NCBI RefSeq assembly: GCF_003015185.1
Contig: NZ_CP027860.1
Span: 4,454,501 to 4,518,500, forward strand
Length of the DNA stretch: 64,000 bases
From: Ahniella affigens
GTDB lineage: Bacteria > Pseudomonadota > Gammaproteobacteria > Xanthomonadales > Ahniellaceae
Reading direction: 5' to 3'
Below, in pieces: positions 10,801 to 18,513 of the stretch (within the stretch, counting starts at the first letter, position 1; every line of letters begins with the position of its first letter). The notes below the pieces were generated by a model. The model saw only the letters and a list, made by a program, of their open reading frames with translations. It ran no database searches and was not told where the DNA came from. The position numbers and the translations under genes were made by a program.

Positions 10801-10876
10801 TGGCATGGGTCGCGGCGAACAGCAGCGACAAGCTCACCGCACAAGCGATCTTGGGCAATTGCGCCGGCAGACGCAT
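7862..10876 (-). CDS. TPR-CHAT caspase-fold protease-like protein with signal peptide
   Basis: The predicted protein is 1004 residues. It begins with a Sec-type signal (MRLPAQLPKIACAVSLSLLF, then AATHAKA before ATWTVV), so it should leave the cytoplasm. Residues about 170-640 are an alanine-rich alpha-helical array of TPR-like repeats. Residues about 720-1004 form a CHAT domain of the caspase/separase clan, with candidate catalytic His842 in VAHFALHSV and Cys894 in VVLSSCASARG. The typical GPGVLGLTSAFHAAGAASVVASLWP block follows. The start is ATG 10876 (GGAG 7 nt upstream), 4 nt after the anti-sigma stop; the frame is open further upstream but overlaps that gene. Both catalytic residues are present, so protease activity is plausible but unproven. 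Its place behind a sigma/anti-sigma pair suggests it acts in that signalling path. Confidence 0.85.
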   Translation of the reverse strand: MRLPAQLPKIACAVSLSLLFAATHAKAATWTVVLIPDDASTRGFTLQIGDTLPDPGPAVTDVWAWRKHERLRSIRADGAERTPTLPGRSGEWLALPHSDRPADDAGERLRLAIAAARAQDVETARQHYQWLRDQVPEQVLEVAISQAQELPALSDQAPELARIDALLATAPTGPVDDATRASWALLALLRAESALRLRDCASVPALVGRVVRDAANSVLHAEARLVSAQCQLRAREFERAKQDLDEAEAVLIERAPGSIQLAILKGRRAVWLQMQRQLDAARSAYRDALATLAALSPIHLELGRWHFNLHLMALEHRELANAEHEARLALAIFQKRQPGSLLYFQALAGVAEVLSRRAEFQQAVLLLADAVRASDQVSPWSYEALSLHVQYANALHQAGATAAARAELDTLLIRLVAPEAQRVREGTMLLADAAQYRASVAVRAGDCSAALIDTNAALAAYRERQQQGAGVLNTLLVQAECELQAKDWDRADESLSAAVATATAMHVAGVQRASLDSLQAALAAARGNPTQAAILDDQALTAFEAHRAAVGGTPLLRAQWADQYAPFYKRAMQRAADQSDFVRLDRLDRRYRFQALLALLDVPDVEAPKHWLQFLQTAANPREHLAAHQAMVRWLVLPDEILVLIDRRQAPMVVQRLPISSATLRADLERFLLLSNRALKDPASVSAQFEQAHQLFEQLLQPLAPALADSTHWILVADGPLLQVPWPALVTELTTDGPRFLIESKVLATAASSDVWLQIQRRSQQATTAVAFGDPDFGALSRLPQANGERQQLQALPGARQEASQVAERYGDRAELLLGPAATESAARAKLPNAAVAHFALHSVLDAKAPMASYIALSEVDGTGADPRQDGHLSAAEVLSEVPLQAKLVVLSSCASARGQELAGPGVLGLTSAFHAAGAASVVASLWPISDAATAILMPDLHESFAVQGQSAEALAAAQRGWLQAARDQRWWTQLSRQIGLQPELPEQPLQAYYWAAFTLSGGR

Positions 10877-10880
10877 CGGC

Positions 10881-11570
10881 CTACTCCGCGCGCTCGACTT
10901 CGAACGAAAACGCCGATGACGTCGCACCGTCCAGCCCCGGACTAATCCGCCAATAAAAGCTACCGCGGCGCTCGACGAATAAGGCTGGATCGAGTTCAAT
11001 CTCGCAGACGCTGGTCTGACCGCGCCACACGGGTTCGGCCTTGGCGTCCAACAAACTGACCTCATAGGTATTGCCAGCCGCTGAACACGGCCATCGCAGC
11101 ACGCTTGGTGGCGATTGCAAGGTGGCATTGTCTGGCGGCAATACGGCCGCTGCCCCCGGAGCCCGCACGGTGTCGTAGTCGGGTGCCGGGCGCCAAGGCG
11201 CGATCAGGACCGCAACGACCAGGGCTGCCGCCGCAGCGAGCCCCAGTGGCCAGATTCGCCGCGCGCGTTTGGGGGTGATCGGAAGGCCCACCACATCCGC
11301 CGACGGTATACGGGCCGGGCTCGACGCCGCAGCGTCCAGATCGGAGGCAAGTTCCGTCGCGAACGTTGCACTGGCAAACACCATCTGCACCGCCCGCCGA
11401 CAAGCCGTGCAGGCCGCGACATGCGCGACGCAGGTGGCGCGAGCCGTGTCGTCGGTCAGGGCACCGCTCGCAAACACAAACAGCAGTTCGGGATCGGGGC
11501 AGGCATCGGGTCGGGTCGTCCGCGCCGCCACCCATTTGGCAATGCCGGCGTCATGCAAGGACTCAGTCAT
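10881..11570 (-). CDS. Membrane anti-sigma factor with zinc-finger (ZAS-like) domain
   Basis: The 229-residue protein has an N-terminal cytoplasmic domain with the zinc-associated anti-sigma motif H-x3-C-x2-C (HVAACTAC; H50, C54, C57). A single transmembrane helix follows at about 107-126 (LGLAAAAALVVAVLIAPW). The periplasmic part of about 100 residues looks like one beta-sandwich domain: LPPDNATLQSPPSVLRWPC, then YEVSLLDAKAEPVWRGQT. ATG 11570 has GGAG with a 7-nt spacer; ATG 11576 is the in-frame alternative. The start lies inside the last codons of the sigma gene (8-bp overlap), so translation is coupled. It is expected to hold the sigma factor inactive until the periplasmic part is cut or changed. 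Confidence 0.8.
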   Translation of the reverse strand: MTESLHDAGIAKWVAARTTRPDACPDPELLFVFASGALTDDTARATCVAHVAACTACRRAVQMVFASATFATELASDLDAAASSPARIPSADVVGLPITPKRARRIWPLGLAAAAALVVAVLIAPWRPAPDYDTVRAPGAAAVLPPDNATLQSPPSVLRWPCSAAGNTYEVSLLDAKAEPVWRGQTSVCEIELDPALFVERRGSFYWRISPGLDGATSSAFSFEVERAE

Positions 11571-12102
11571 CGACATGCTCCATTCCGAGCGCGTTCAGCG
11601 CTTGCTTCAAGTCCTCGACACCGCGGTAGGCCAGATTGCGAGCGCTCGCATCCGTCAAATTCAACATGGTTGCGATCTCGGCGGGGTTGAACCCATGCAG
11701 CAGCAATTGCGCGGGCATGCGGCGACTGGCCTGGATCGATGCCAGCGCCTGCTGCACCAATACGGTCTGATGCTGGCGGCTAGCCAACTGCTCCGGCTCG
11801 GCTTCGGGTCGCTCATGGGCATTCTCCAACTCGGCGCTCATCACCTCATCCAGACCCTGCTCCTTACGCGCATCACGGCGCCGCAGCGCGTCAATGAACA
11901 CCGAGAACACGATCTTCTGAATGTAGGACGCAAGATGGGTGACGCCTTTCTCAGTCGCCAAGGCCCGCCACAGCCGGATGCGCACTTCCTGGGCCAGGTC
12001 ATCGGCATCGAGGCCGTCCCCAGGGCTCAGGCGTTGCTGAATCAGCGCACGCAAGCGGCCCTCATGTCGATCGAGGACCGCGCGAAACTCCCGTTCGTCC
12101 AA
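11563..12102 (-). CDS. ECF-type RNA polymerase sigma factor
   Basis: The 179-residue protein contains sigma region 2 (LDADDLAQEVRIRLWRAL followed by ASYIQKIVFSVFIDALRR) and a region 4 helix-turn-helix (GFNPAEIATMLNLTDASARN). There is no region 1 or 3, which defines the extracytoplasmic-function group. The start is assigned to TTG 12102, because a strong AGAGGAGG ribosome site (12116-12109) sits 6 nt before it; a TTG at 12108 directly abuts the site and is less likely. It is the first gene of the sigma/anti-sigma/CHAT operon and overlaps the anti-sigma gene. Autoregulation is typical of such operons but I did not find a convincing ECF promoter upstream. Confidence 0.85.
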   Translation of the reverse strand: MDEREFRAVLDRHEGRLRALIQQRLSPGDGLDADDLAQEVRIRLWRALATEKGVTHLASYIQKIVFSVFIDALRRRDARKEQGLDEVMSAELENAHERPEAEPEQLASRQHQTVLVQQALASIQASRRMPAQLLLHGFNPAEIATMLNLTDASARNLAYRGVEDLKQALNALGMEHVDD

Positions 12103-12321
12103 GCACAACCTCCTCTGCAGGTTCCCAGTCTAGCCCGCGTGTTTTGTAGGCGGCAACGAATGCCGCAAGCAAAAGCCAAGCCATGGCACCAACGGCAGCA
12201 AACCGCCGACTAGCGTTGTCGGTGAGAAAAACCACGTGAAGGGTTCGTCCTGCCTTCTGCGTGCAGTCGTCAGCGTTCATGCGACCAACGCCCTTTCACT
12301 GGTTTCGATTCGGAGTCTCAA

Positions 12322-15057
12322 ATGTTCCGCTTGCGATGGTTCTTGCTGCCGGGTGTCCTGTGGTTCAAGCTGCTGCTCATCACCTACTGCTGCCTCGGTA
12401 CTGGCGCCGCGCACGCCGTCTATGCGCCCGTCATGCCCACTAATCTGCAATTGCTGGTGCAAAATCCCGCGTCATTTCCGCAGAACGGTTACATCGTCCG
12501 TTCGGGCGTGCCGCTGGCACGGAGCCAGCAACTCTTAAGCACGAACGATCTGGCCGTGGTCAATGACCAAGGCCTCGCGGTTCCGGCAACCTTTCGCGTG
12601 CTGGCGCGCTGGGGCGCGGGTCGCAGCCAAGTCAGTGCACCGATTCAGTGGGTTCTGGTCAGCTTCCCGGCTTCTGTCCCCGCGCAATCCGCACGGAGCT
12701 ATCGCTTGTCGATTGACGGATCGGTGACGAACCCGGTCAGCGGCGCGACGGTCACCGTCAGCAGTACGGCGAATGCCTTTCAGATCAATACCGGCGCCGC
12801 GCAATTCGAAGTACCAAAGCATGGACTCGGCGTACTGAGCCAAGCGAGCGCGGGCAGCGGTAACACGCCACTCGTTGGCAGCAGTTTTGAACTGATTGCG
12901 AACGGTGTGACGTACAACAGCCTGTTGCCGATCCGACGCGCCGAGTTGGTGTCACAAGATCGCCTGTCAGCGGTGATTGTCGTGTCCGCACCGATCAACA
13001 TGCCCGAGATCGGGAACGGCCGCTTGGCGCTGACGCGTCGGTATGTGTTCCGGGCCGGCGCCAGCAGCGTGGACGTGCGGGCCAGCCTCGCGTTCGAAGG
13101 CGATCGGTGCGGCAACGGCGTGATCACGTGCGATGGCAGCCCGAATGGCGTACAGGTGTCACGCTGGCGCGAACGGCTGCAGGCGGCAAATGACACCAGT
13201 AGCCCGCTGCTCGGCATGCGTGCAACGCGCGGCCAAAGTCTATTCAGCAGCAACCTGACGACCGGCCAAACGGCGGGCATTCGGCAATTGCAGCGAAGCA
13301 ACCGACTTGCCGCGTATCAATACACTTGGCGCCGACCCGATGGCAGCGTGCAAACCGGCAGCCTTGCCGATGGCGCGGCGCTGTTGCGCGACGGTCCCGA
13401 AGGCGTCATCGGGGTCGCCATCAAGTCGATGCATCAATACGAGCCCCAAGCGCTGCAGCAGCTGAGCACCACCGACACCGCGATCGATCTGATCGATGGT
13501 CCCATCTGGCTCGGGTTGCGCCAGGGCATGTTTGCCGAATACGCCGTTCATATCGGCGCCCCCGGCACGACACTGACCGACCACTTGGCCGCATTCTGGC
13601 CCGACCTGCAGCACAGCATGCAAGCATTGCCGAATCCAGCCTGGATTGCCGCCACTGGGGCGGTCGACGAGTTCCCAGTTGGTCCTTTGCCATCGACGTT
13701 TGCGGGCTATGACACGGTCCTGACGGATACGCTGAATCTCACCCGCAGCCTTCGGGAATCACGCGGGCTTTATGGCTTGATGACCCACGGTCTGTTCCCG
13801 CGATTCTTTGGCGACCCGATCCGGACCGACGAGATCGATTGTGGGGACAACGATCCCACCCCAGCCGACGATGTGGACGACACGTATTGGTGCGCGACCT
13901 GGACGGACTATCACAACGCTGCGTCGACTGCGGTCGTCGCTGCCTTTCGCTATCAGGACTCGAACTACCTGTCCGATTTGGCCACGCCCGCTGCGCTCCG
14001 CGCGTTGCACACGCTGGTCTATCAGTGTGCGCCGGATGATCAGAATTTCTATTGTGGACAGGCACCGGCCGGATACAACGGTTATCGCTCCGACTTCAAC
14101 GCCTCGCACCAGTATCTGGAAAATCTGATCCTGTACTACTGGCTGAGCGGCGATGAGTCAGTACCCGAGACGCTGGCCCGCGGCGCCGACACGTTTCGCG
14201 CGTACCTGTGCCCCGGCCGCAATCAAGTGCCGCAGGGTCCCGTCTGTGGCCCGAATACACTCATCAACGACCCCGATGCCCGGCTCAATGGCCGCGTCAC
14301 CTCGCAGTTTCTGGAGTTGTTCCGATTCGTCGGTTTAGCCAGCGATGACGCCAGCTTTCTCGACGACTGGACCAGCACGAGCGCACGCAACCTGACGCAG
14401 CACTACGTCGAGTCCCAGCATCTCGGCGACACCATCGGATTCATCGAACCATCCGGCGGCTATCTGCCCGATGGCAGCGGCGGCGACTTCTCCATCGTCA
14501 CCGGTGCCGGCACCTACTACAGCACGCAGTTGTGGATGACGGGTTTGTACGACCTCACCATGCTGTATCGCCTGATCCCGCAACAACTCGATCCGAGTCT
14601 TGGCAGCCCGGGCGTGCGCCCGAGTCAAGTGCTCAATGCGCACGCGCGTTTGATCACGCACGCCCTCCAGGTGCCGCCAGCCGATGGCACCGTGAATGGC
14701 ATCCTGCCAGAGTCGATGCGCATCGGGTTCAGCGGCGCGCGCCTCGGCGGCAATGTGATGACCTTGGAGCCTGGCTGGACACCTGGCGCCATGCCCACGC
14801 CCTGCCTTGATGCGTGCCACTACCTCGAAGGCAAGGCCGCACTGGCTGCGCTGATGCTGCGGGCCGCCGATCAGACCAACGCGGCCACGCTGCGCAGCAC
14901 CGGCGAGGCGTTGACGCAACTCGGCATTCAGCTCCGACTCGCAAGCCCACAGCCGCTGAACAAAGCCGTGGCAATTGGGTTGACCCGCCTCCACGCTGCC
15001 GTCGCGCGAGCCGCCGGCACCACCGAACCACCCCAATTCCAGGACAGCTTCGAATGA
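12322..15057 (+). CDS. Secreted RIFT-barrel protein, exo-rhamnogalacturonan lyase-like (PcRGLX/YetA type)
   Basis: The 911-residue product starts with a long hydrophobic signal (FKLLLITYCCLGTGAAHA). The N-terminal domain carries the RIFT-barrel signature of YetA/PcRGLX proteins: an SGVPLARSQ loop, DLAVVNDQGLAVPATFRVLARW, and IQWVLVSFPASVPAQSARSYRL. The middle and C-terminal parts (about 400-880) are an alpha-rich toroid-like region containing THGLFPRFFGDP and HNAASTAVVAAF, as in polysaccharide-active members. Family members act on rhamnogalacturonan or related glycans; the substrate here is not deducible. The protein ends exactly in FQDSFE, the terminal motif seen in other exported proteins of the window. 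Its stop overlaps the next start (ATGA), so the two are translationally coupled. Confidence 0.7.
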   Translation: MFRLRWFLLPGVLWFKLLLITYCCLGTGAAHAVYAPVMPTNLQLLVQNPASFPQNGYIVRSGVPLARSQQLLSTNDLAVVNDQGLAVPATFRVLARWGAGRSQVSAPIQWVLVSFPASVPAQSARSYRLSIDGSVTNPVSGATVTVSSTANAFQINTGAAQFEVPKHGLGVLSQASAGSGNTPLVGSSFELIANGVTYNSLLPIRRAELVSQDRLSAVIVVSAPINMPEIGNGRLALTRRYVFRAGASSVDVRASLAFEGDRCGNGVITCDGSPNGVQVSRWRERLQAANDTSSPLLGMRATRGQSLFSSNLTTGQTAGIRQLQRSNRLAAYQYTWRRPDGSVQTGSLADGAALLRDGPEGVIGVAIKSMHQYEPQALQQLSTTDTAIDLIDGPIWLGLRQGMFAEYAVHIGAPGTTLTDHLAAFWPDLQHSMQALPNPAWIAATGAVDEFPVGPLPSTFAGYDTVLTDTLNLTRSLRESRGLYGLMTHGLFPRFFGDPIRTDEIDCGDNDPTPADDVDDTYWCATWTDYHNAASTAVVAAFRYQDSNYLSDLATPAALRALHTLVYQCAPDDQNFYCGQAPAGYNGYRSDFNASHQYLENLILYYWLSGDESVPETLARGADTFRAYLCPGRNQVPQGPVCGPNTLINDPDARLNGRVTSQFLELFRFVGLASDDASFLDDWTSTSARNLTQHYVESQHLGDTIGFIEPSGGYLPDGSGGDFSIVTGAGTYYSTQLWMTGLYDLTMLYRLIPQQLDPSLGSPGVRPSQVLNAHARLITHALQVPPADGTVNGILPESMRIGFSGARLGGNVMTLEPGWTPGAMPTPCLDACHYLEGKAALAALMLRAADQTNAATLRSTGEALTQLGIQLRLASPQPLNKAVAIGLTRLHAAVARAAGTTEPPQFQDSFE

Positions 15058-16112
15058 TCCACCATTGCGACGCAAACGAGATGTCGGCCTCGACACGCCC
15101 CCGCGTCGATTGGTCCCGGTGGCTGCTCGCCCTGCTATTCGGATCGCTGCTGATCGGTATCGGCAGCGTGTCCGCCAACGACTTGTTTGCGGACAGCTTA
15201 GAACCTCTGAATCACGCCGAGATTCGCTGGCAAAGCGACGAGTTTGACGACGCGAGAAGCTTGTCGCGTTTTGATCAGATCTGGCGCACCGAGCATTGGC
15301 CATTTGATTCGGCCGAGATCCGCGACGTCAACCAAACGACTCCGGGTCATCTCACGCTGCAGCCCTATAGTTCCGGATGGTGGGAAGACTATCGCGCTGA
15401 GTTAACCTACAAGACCTTCCATGGCGATCTGCAAGTCACTACGCTCGTTCGTCCGCGCAACCGCGCTGGCTTGGCGGCGCCTGGCAGCACGCACGGCGGT
15501 CCGCTCGAAAGCGAATACTCGCTCGCCGGTCTGATGCTGCGTGTGCCAAGGCCAGAGGTGGAGGCCAGCAACAACAACTGGACGCGCGGCCGCGAGGCCT
15601 ATGTGTTTTTGTCGATGGGCGCTGCCGATACACCAGGCTTGTATCAGTTCGAGGACAAGACCACACGGGCAGCACTGCCGGGCGAAACACACAGTGTCTC
15701 AGTGCGCATCATCACCAACGCGCCCGCGAATACCGACTCGGCCTACCTCCGCCTGGTACGAATCGGACCACACGTGCTCGCGTTGTTTCGTCCGACACAG
15801 CCTGGCGCCAACTGGCAAGTACTCCGCCGGTTTCGGCGCAACGACTTCAGCCCCGCATTGCAAGTCGGCATGGTGGCCTACACAGACTGGGCCACCATGA
15901 GCGCGTGCAGCTATGAATTCCACAACATCAATCGCCTTCAGTTTTCATGCGCCAATCCAGCGATTCCCGCCGACCCCGACCTCCGCGCCAGCTTCGACTT
16001 CTTCAGACTACAGCGACCAGATGTTCCGTCAGACCTGACAGGCGCCGATTGGAGCAATCCCGCTGCTGTGCCGAATGCGGTGATCTTGCAGGTGTTTGGC
16101 ACCGAACCGTAA
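15054..16112 (+). CDS. Exported lectin/glucanase-fold (DUF1349-like) protein
   Basis: The 352-residue protein has an N-terminal hydrophobic segment (WLLALLFGSLLIGIGSVSA) serving as signal peptide or anchor. The mature region is beta-rich, with the concanavalin-like pattern of DUF1349/LamG-like carbohydrate-binding domains: SGWWEDYRAELTYKTFHGD, then LAGLMLRVPRP, YVFLSMGA, and LQVGMVAYTD. ATG 15054 overlaps the previous stop; ATG 15081 is an alternative that keeps the signal. The sequence just after the presumed cleavage site, NDLFADSLE, resembles the C-terminal xFxxSFE motif of its partner. Co-translation with the RIFT-barrel gene suggests joint action on one polysaccharide. No catalytic glutamate pair is obvious, so binding rather than hydrolysis is possible. 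Confidence 0.6.
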   Translation: MIHHCDANEMSASTRPRVDWSRWLLALLFGSLLIGIGSVSANDLFADSLEPLNHAEIRWQSDEFDDARSLSRFDQIWRTEHWPFDSAEIRDVNQTTPGHLTLQPYSSGWWEDYRAELTYKTFHGDLQVTTLVRPRNRAGLAAPGSTHGGPLESEYSLAGLMLRVPRPEVEASNNNWTRGREAYVFLSMGAADTPGLYQFEDKTTRAALPGETHSVSVRIITNAPANTDSAYLRLVRIGPHVLALFRPTQPGANWQVLRRFRRNDFSPALQVGMVAYTDWATMSACSYEFHNINRLQFSCANPAIPADPDLRASFDFFRLQRPDVPSDLTGADWSNPAAVPNAVILQVFGTEP

Positions 16113-16254
16113 CCGTTGCCGCGACCCGAGAAAATTCTGAGAAGTCAGCTATCCCGTATTCCGCAAACAGCCTCGCGAAATTGTTGCAGCAAGTAGGTCG
16201 CAACAAGCGCAGCGCATTGCGCCGCCGGAATCGCGAGAAGCCCTGAGACGACAA

Positions 16255-17046
16255 CTAGTCGGACGTAGGGGGCTTATCCGACACTCGTCCAGTCGGGTCA
16301 GTCAGGCTCAGCGGGTTGTTGAACACATAGGTGTAGCGATTCCAGCTCTGTAGGTTCGATGGTGCTTCGACCACGATATCGGCTTGCAGGAAGCGGCCCA
16401 GCTCGGGATCGAAGATCCGGGCGTTCATGTGGATCAGTCCAACGCCATCGATATGCTCATGACCGGTGAATCCGCGCGTCGTCGTGCTGGCTGCGATGCC
16501 TGGCCCTTGCCAATCGCTCGTGTCACGACGGGTGCCATGGGGATCAAAGTTGACATGCTCGACCACCGACCCGTTCTGATCCGTGATCGTTTCAACCGAG
16601 CCCAGATGATCGCCAAACGTGAAGCGCTGCTCGGTCACCCCTGGCGCGTTGCTGCGCGTGGTGATGATCGCAACGTCGCCCAAATACCGCTTCGTCTCAA
16701 CCACGCCACTGGGCAATGTGATCCGCTCGACGTTGCCGATGTAGCAAGTGGATCCGATGAGCGACGAGAGAGATCGCAGTGTCGGCGATCTCTCTCTTCG
16801 CTCATCGGGTTTACGGACCAGCTGCCATTGAAGCCTTCGCCCTAGATGGCGGAATTGTGCTTTCCGGATGTGTTTGTGCGCGATCTGCATGTCGTCCCCA
16901 AGCGATGCTGATTGGCTGTTCGATGACATCAGCTTGCCGAGAATCGCAGACTTTGGTGGACCCTTGACCGCCAAACCACTGACATCCGCGCACAAATTCT
17001 TGATGGCATCTGAAATCGTGCCCCGAGTCGGGCGCACACGCAGCAA
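16255..17046 (-). pseudogene. RHS-repeat core fragment, 5' truncated at a palindrome
   Basis: Only the last ~165 residues (16255 to about 16750) are RHS: YIGNVERITLPSG, GDHLGSVETITDQNG, GFTGHEHIDGVGLIHMNAR, then the core ending GRFLQADIVVEAPSNLQS and NPLSLTDPTG. This is the conserved shell closure of RHS/YD proteins, normally over 1000 residues long. The homology stops abruptly at a 55-bp palindrome (16754-16808). The reading frame continues upstream with unrelated, non-RHS text. After DPTG only about 9 residues follow, so no C-terminal toxin domain is attached. I read this as a displaced RHS tail or remnant rather than a working gene. The frame has no internal stop, so expression of a short protein cannot be excluded. 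Confidence 0.65.
16754..16808. repeat. 55-bp near-perfect palindrome at RHS junction
   Basis: Two 24-nt arms (16754-16777 and 16785-16808) pair at 23 of 24 positions around a 7-nt loop (AGTGTCG). The arms begin CCGATGAGCGACGAGAGAG. It sits exactly where RHS homology ends. It could be a REP-like mobile hairpin, a terminator, or a deletion junction. No second copy was noticed in the window. Confidence 0.7.
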
Positions 17047-17347
17047 AGAAGGGATTCCGCTGCACCCAAAGCCGAATCCGAATCCGAATCAATCGCGAAC
17101 ATCCGCGCATAGCGCGTGATCATGAATCCGGGCTTTCGAAGAGTCACTTCTTAGATCCGGCGCTTGCGCCTGCCTGTCCGTTTCCAACCAGCATCCGTTT
17201 CAGGCATCGCAAAGCCGGAATCCCTCCCCGCTTCTCCGGCTTTGTGTGCGAGCGCCATGGTTGGAACTCGGAGCGTGATGGGCAGGCGCAGGCGGTCGGC
17301 TCTTCGGAGTGAACCTGTCGTTTTCATCATGATTTGGACAAATAGCC
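17047..17347. other. Gene-free stretch, no feature recognised
   Basis: About 300 bp lie between the RHS remnant and the next secreted protein gene. I see no convincing coding frame, RNA gene or strong hairpin. It must contain the promoter of the gene at 17348, but no clear -35/-10 pair could be assigned. Confidence 0.5.
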
Positions 17348-18376
17348 ATGACTCAATCGAGCCGACGCACTGCCCACCATTCCGGGCATCGCTTGCCCAG
17401 CCTTCATCGCTTGGCGGTCACTGCCATGCTGCTCATGGGCGTCTCTGTGGCGGCCGTCGCTGCGGATAAGCCCAAGGCGCTCCGCACCGCTTGGCAGCCA
17501 GCCAGCTCCATGATCAGCGTCAGCGAACACGGCGGTATTGTCGTCGTGCCAACCGCCACGTTGGATGTCATCAATGACGGATTGTCCTCATCGTTGATGG
17601 ACGAGTCGCGCACGCGCATCCAAGCCGCGCTGCCGGGGCCTTCAGGCCTGGAGCCAGAACTCAACGCGCTGGCGATTCAGGTCACCACCAACCCAGTCAG
17701 CAGCTTGCCCGCCGACGCGATCGTGACGGGCGTTGAGGTCCAGTTTGCATTCAATGCTGAGGGATTGGACGGCAAGGGCACGCCATTGCCGTCTGCCGTG
17801 GCAGGCTTTTCGGTGATCGACGAGGAAATCCGCTTTCTCAATCCGGCTATTGCCAATGGCACCGCGAATCGGGCGAAGCAGGCCGAAGTGAACTACGGCG
17901 ATGAACTCAAGTTTGACGCCGCGACTTATGGCGGCACGTACGATCTTTGGGGTTCGCCGCAGCTGCCAAATACGGGCGCGTTCTACCGCGGCAACTCCCT
18001 GTTCGTGCAGATCAAACTGCGCAATCGCGGCAATGTGCCGGCCTGGGTGCGCGCTGATCTATTCCGCTTCCGCCTGCACTACCAACTGCCGGCACTGCGG
18101 AGCAAGGTACTCAGTCAATCCAATCACGCCATCGACACCTTGTGCCTGCAAGCACCACTGGCGCCGTCTACGTCTTGCTCGGCGGTTCAGCAGTGCTATA
18201 CGCACAGCACGACGCGACGCCAAGTCTGCGACTTGGCCCTGAGCCAGCTCCTGGCCAAGACCTGCTCGCAACAGACGGACATTGCCACGTGCAGCGAGCA
18301 AGCAGCAGATTTGCTTGATACCACCGTGGACACTCGGTCCTGGTCGGTTCCCGCGCTGACCGCAACGGTCGATTGA
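17348..18376 (+). CDS. Secreted protein of unknown function
   Basis: The 342-residue product has a signal peptide (LAVTAMLLMGVSVAAVAA, cleavage before DKPK). The mature part is beta-rich up to about residue 260 (VEVQFAFNAEGLDG, SLFVQIKLRNRGNVPAWVRADLF). A cysteine-rich C-terminal segment holds seven cysteines over about 65 residues (LCLQAPL through ATCSEQ), probably disulfide-bonded in the periplasm or outside. No family is recognised and no catalytic motif is visible. ATG 17348 is used; no strong ribosome site precedes it. A terminator-like hairpin follows the stop. Confidence 0.65.
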   Translation: MTQSSRRTAHHSGHRLPSLHRLAVTAMLLMGVSVAAVAADKPKALRTAWQPASSMISVSEHGGIVVVPTATLDVINDGLSSSLMDESRTRIQAALPGPSGLEPELNALAIQVTTNPVSSLPADAIVTGVEVQFAFNAEGLDGKGTPLPSAVAGFSVIDEEIRFLNPAIANGTANRAKQAEVNYGDELKFDAATYGGTYDLWGSPQLPNTGAFYRGNSLFVQIKLRNRGNVPAWVRADLFRFRLHYQLPALRSKVLSQSNHAIDTLCLQAPLAPSTSCSAVQQCYTHSTTRRQVCDLALSQLLAKTCSQQTDIATCSEQAADLLDTTVDTRSWSVPALTATVD

Positions 18377-18405
18377 ACGAAGGCGTACAAGTACCGCCTG
18401 CTATG

Positions 18406-18442
18406 GCCCTGAGTCCGGCGCTATTCGTGCCGGATTCAGGGC
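18406..18442. terminator. 14-bp stem hairpin between convergent genes
   Basis: Arms GCCCTGAGTCCGGC (18406-18419) and GCCGGATTCAGGGC (18429-18442) pair along all 14 positions if one G-U is allowed, with a 9-nt loop. It lies between the convergent secreted-protein gene and hslU and could serve both. Confidence 0.6.
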
Positions 18443-18513
18443 TGATTGGAACTGACTGAAACGTGTCGTCTGAACCTTGACACATGTCGCGCCGACTCGG
18501 CTTCAACCACTCA

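Noticed and set aside
7862-12102. Reading the CHAT operon as a CRISPR Craspase locus
   Set aside because: There is no Cas7-11 gene, no Csx30-like gene and no CRISPR array; only the TPR-CHAT/sigma pairing is shared.
12062-12280. 72-codon frame with a hydrophobic segment upstream of the sigma factor
   Set aside because: It overlaps the sigma factor ribosome site and start in another frame and has no ribosome site of its own.
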